Part shown: piece after piece, positions 62,953 to 64,000 of the stretch
How positions within the stretch are numbered: the stretch's first letter is position 1
Layout: each line of letters starts with the position of its first letter
DNA from: Gilvimarinus gilvus
GTDB taxonomy: Bacteria > Pseudomonadota > Gammaproteobacteria > Pseudomonadales > Cellvibrionaceae
Assembly (NCBI RefSeq): GCF_030518155.1
Contig: NZ_JAULRU010000514.1
Span: 62,001-126,000, forward strand
Length of the DNA stretch: 64,000 nt
Direction: 5' to 3'
Position numbers and translations under genes: made by a program
Notes under the pieces: generated by a model
What the model was told of the DNA's origin: nothing
Databases searched by the model: none
The model's input: the letters and a program-made list of their open reading frames with translations, nothing else

Positions 62953-63027
62953 AGCCTGTACTGTATGCCTCTGTCTTGTTTGCCGACTTTACTATAGCAG
63001 GTCATGCACCTGGCCTGACAACTAAAA

Positions 63028-63306
63028 TTAAGCGTTTTCTGTGCTTTGGTTCTCTGATTCTGTCACGAGCTGCTGCTTCAATTCCGGGGACAAGTCATTC
63101 CAGTGAACATCCATTAAAGCCCCTTGCAACGCATAGAGCATGACTTTGGAGACACTGATATCGCGTTCTTTAATTTTTAGGTAGGCGTTCACGGCGCCCA
63201 TTGCTTGTAGGTCTTGGTAACTGGAAATGCCAACGGCCCGGAGAATGTTGACCGAAGCCATACCCAGATTTTTTAATTTGAGTAGCTCACATTGTTCATT
63301 TGCCAT
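63028..63306 (-). CDS. TfoX C-terminal domain protein
   Basis: 92 residues from ATG 63306 (MANEQCELLKLKNLGMASVN) with GGGAG about 10 nt upstream; an ATG at 63330 is also in frame. LKNLGMASVNILRAVGISSYQDLQAMGAV is the helix-hairpin-helix TfoX_C signature, usually the second half of the competence regulator TfoX; the N-terminal TfoX domain is absent. Ends in a Glu/Ser tail. Confidence 0.82.
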   Translation of the reverse strand: MANEQCELLKLKNLGMASVNILRAVGISSYQDLQAMGAVNAYLKIKERDISVSKVMLYALQGALMDVHWNDLSPELKQQLVTESENQSTENA

Positions 63307-63471
63307 AACTACAGCGCTCCCTTTTTTCATTATAATTCCAATAGCCAGCTGTTCGCATATATAGCTACAGGTTATATTACATACTTATGTTTCAACTGCA
63401 AGTGGCCCGCTCGCTATCGATTTGCATTCGCGTTAAAGTTGGCGCAATTTATAAATTTCTGGTCCTTTGTC

Positions 63472-64000
63472 ATGTGCTATTCCCTAATCGAACGCCAAGC
63501 GCTGGGCTTGGATGACACTCACCTTGTGGAGTTTTGCGCTACGGCAAAGGTACATCGCGACCTCGTGCAGCCCCTGTCTGACCTATACGAAGGCTTACGC
63601 CCATTTGGTTGCAAATTGGCGGTAGCCAGTGGCTTTCGAAGCTTTGAGCGTCAATTGGCAATATTTAATGCCAAAGCAAGCGGTGAGCGTGCAATACTCG
63701 ATGATCTGGGCAATGTGATAGACATTAGACTGTTATCTAAGCGTGAAACTCTGTGGGCGATTTTGCGCTTTAGCGCACTGCCTGGCGCCTCCCGGCACCA
63801 CTGGGGGACAGACATTGATGTCTACGACAAAGCGGCAGTGAGCGAGGGGTACCGATTGCAGTTGGTCGCTTCCGAGTACGACTGCCATGGTGTTTTTCGG
63901 GTGTTGGGACGGGCATTGCCCGCATGTCTGGAAAACTGTGGGTTTTATCGGCCCTATACGCAGGATAAAAATGGTGTAGCACCAGAGCCTTGGCATTTAA
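63472..64000 (+). CDS. M15-family D-alanyl-D-alanine carboxypeptidase-like peptidase (3' end cut by the window)
   Basis: The frame is open from ATG 63472 to the last base (176 codons) without a stop. The motifs of M15 zinc peptidases are present: AVASGFRSFERQ, SRHHWGTDIDVYD (zinc His and Asp in H-x6-D) and EPWHL near the edge (catalytic Glu/zinc His). It should trim peptidoglycan stem peptides or precursors. No signal peptide is seen, so a cytoplasmic or non-classical form. Divergent from the TfoX-C gene. Confidence 0.88.
   Translation, partial: MCYSLIERQALGLDDTHLVEFCATAKVHRDLVQPLSDLYEGLRPFGCKLAVASGFRSFERQLAIFNAKASGERAILDDLGNVIDIRLLSKRETLWAILRFSALPGASRHHWGTDIDVYDKAAVSEGYRLQLVASEYDCHGVFRVLGRALPACLENCGFYRPYTQDKNGVAPEPWHL

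Overview
The window looks like the chromosome of a marine or plant-polysaccharide-degrading gammaproteobacterium close to Cellvibrionaceae (Cellvibrio, Saccharophagus, Teredinibacter relatives). This is an inference from three things: Pseudomonas-like core gene orders (lolB-ispE-tRNA-prs-rplY-pth-ychF with divergent hemA-prfA-prmC; sfsA/dksA-gluQ-cbrX-cbrA-cbrB-crcZ-pcnB-folK-panB), a multimodular pectate lyase with poly-serine linkers, and a TonB-dependent receptor of the Oar type. No species is identified.

Layout. 1-1.8 kb: the end of an integrative element (parB, a hypothetical gene, parA on the minus strand) abutting a tRNA-Met gene. 1.9-5.1 kb: a lytic transglycosylase with two solute-binding domains, then an intact higBA pair. 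5.2-20.1 kb: housekeeping genes (ychF, a 2OG-Fe(II) oxygenase, pth, rplY, prs, tRNA-Gln, ispE, lolB, a TPR lipoprotein; then rightward hemA, prfA, prmC, a moeB-like gene, a DUF898 membrane protein and an M48 protease). 20.2-29.3 kb: adenosine-kinase-like gene, mrcB (PBP1b), a TPR lipoprotein, and a Cys-rich protein followed by cusB-cusA copper/silver efflux genes. 29.3-36.8 kb: an accessory region. It holds modular intergenic repeats, two 237-bp near-identical direct repeats, and between them a short cluster of integron-type gene cassettes (attC sites, no integrase seen) carrying a frameshifted higB with intact higA, a HEPN-domain gene whose ATG appears changed to ACG, and an orphan gene. Orphan small genes, an S41 peptidase and a GNAT acetyltransferase follow.

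36.9-46.4 kb: Oar-like TonB receptor divergent from a secreted EEP-family phosphodiesterase, with a candidate PHO box between them; a large bimodular pectate lyase; and a candidate orphan small RNA. 46.5-51.5 kb: tRNA-Pro, a membrane protein, panB, a deoxynucleoside kinase, folK and pcnB. 51.6-58.5 kb: the carbon-catabolite-control locus, with cbrA/cbrB, cbrX and an unannotated CrcZ-like RNA with sigma-54 promoter and terminator, then gluQ and dksA. 58.7-64 kb: sfsA, Rieske protein, HtrA-type protease, htpX, a candidate Fur-controlled small RNA, a cyclic-nucleotide-domain protein, a TfoX-C protein and a partial M15 peptidase.

Recurring across the intergenic DNA are 7-bp tandem repeats of two families (NTCNGAC and CCGTNNN). 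The most rewarding signals are the CrcZ-type RNA, the decaying cassette cluster with self-complementary attC ends, the Fur-box small RNA candidate, the PHO-box-linked receptor/phosphodiesterase pair, and the heptamer family that abuts the modular repeats. All homology statements rest on reading sequence and family knowledge; no database search was run.
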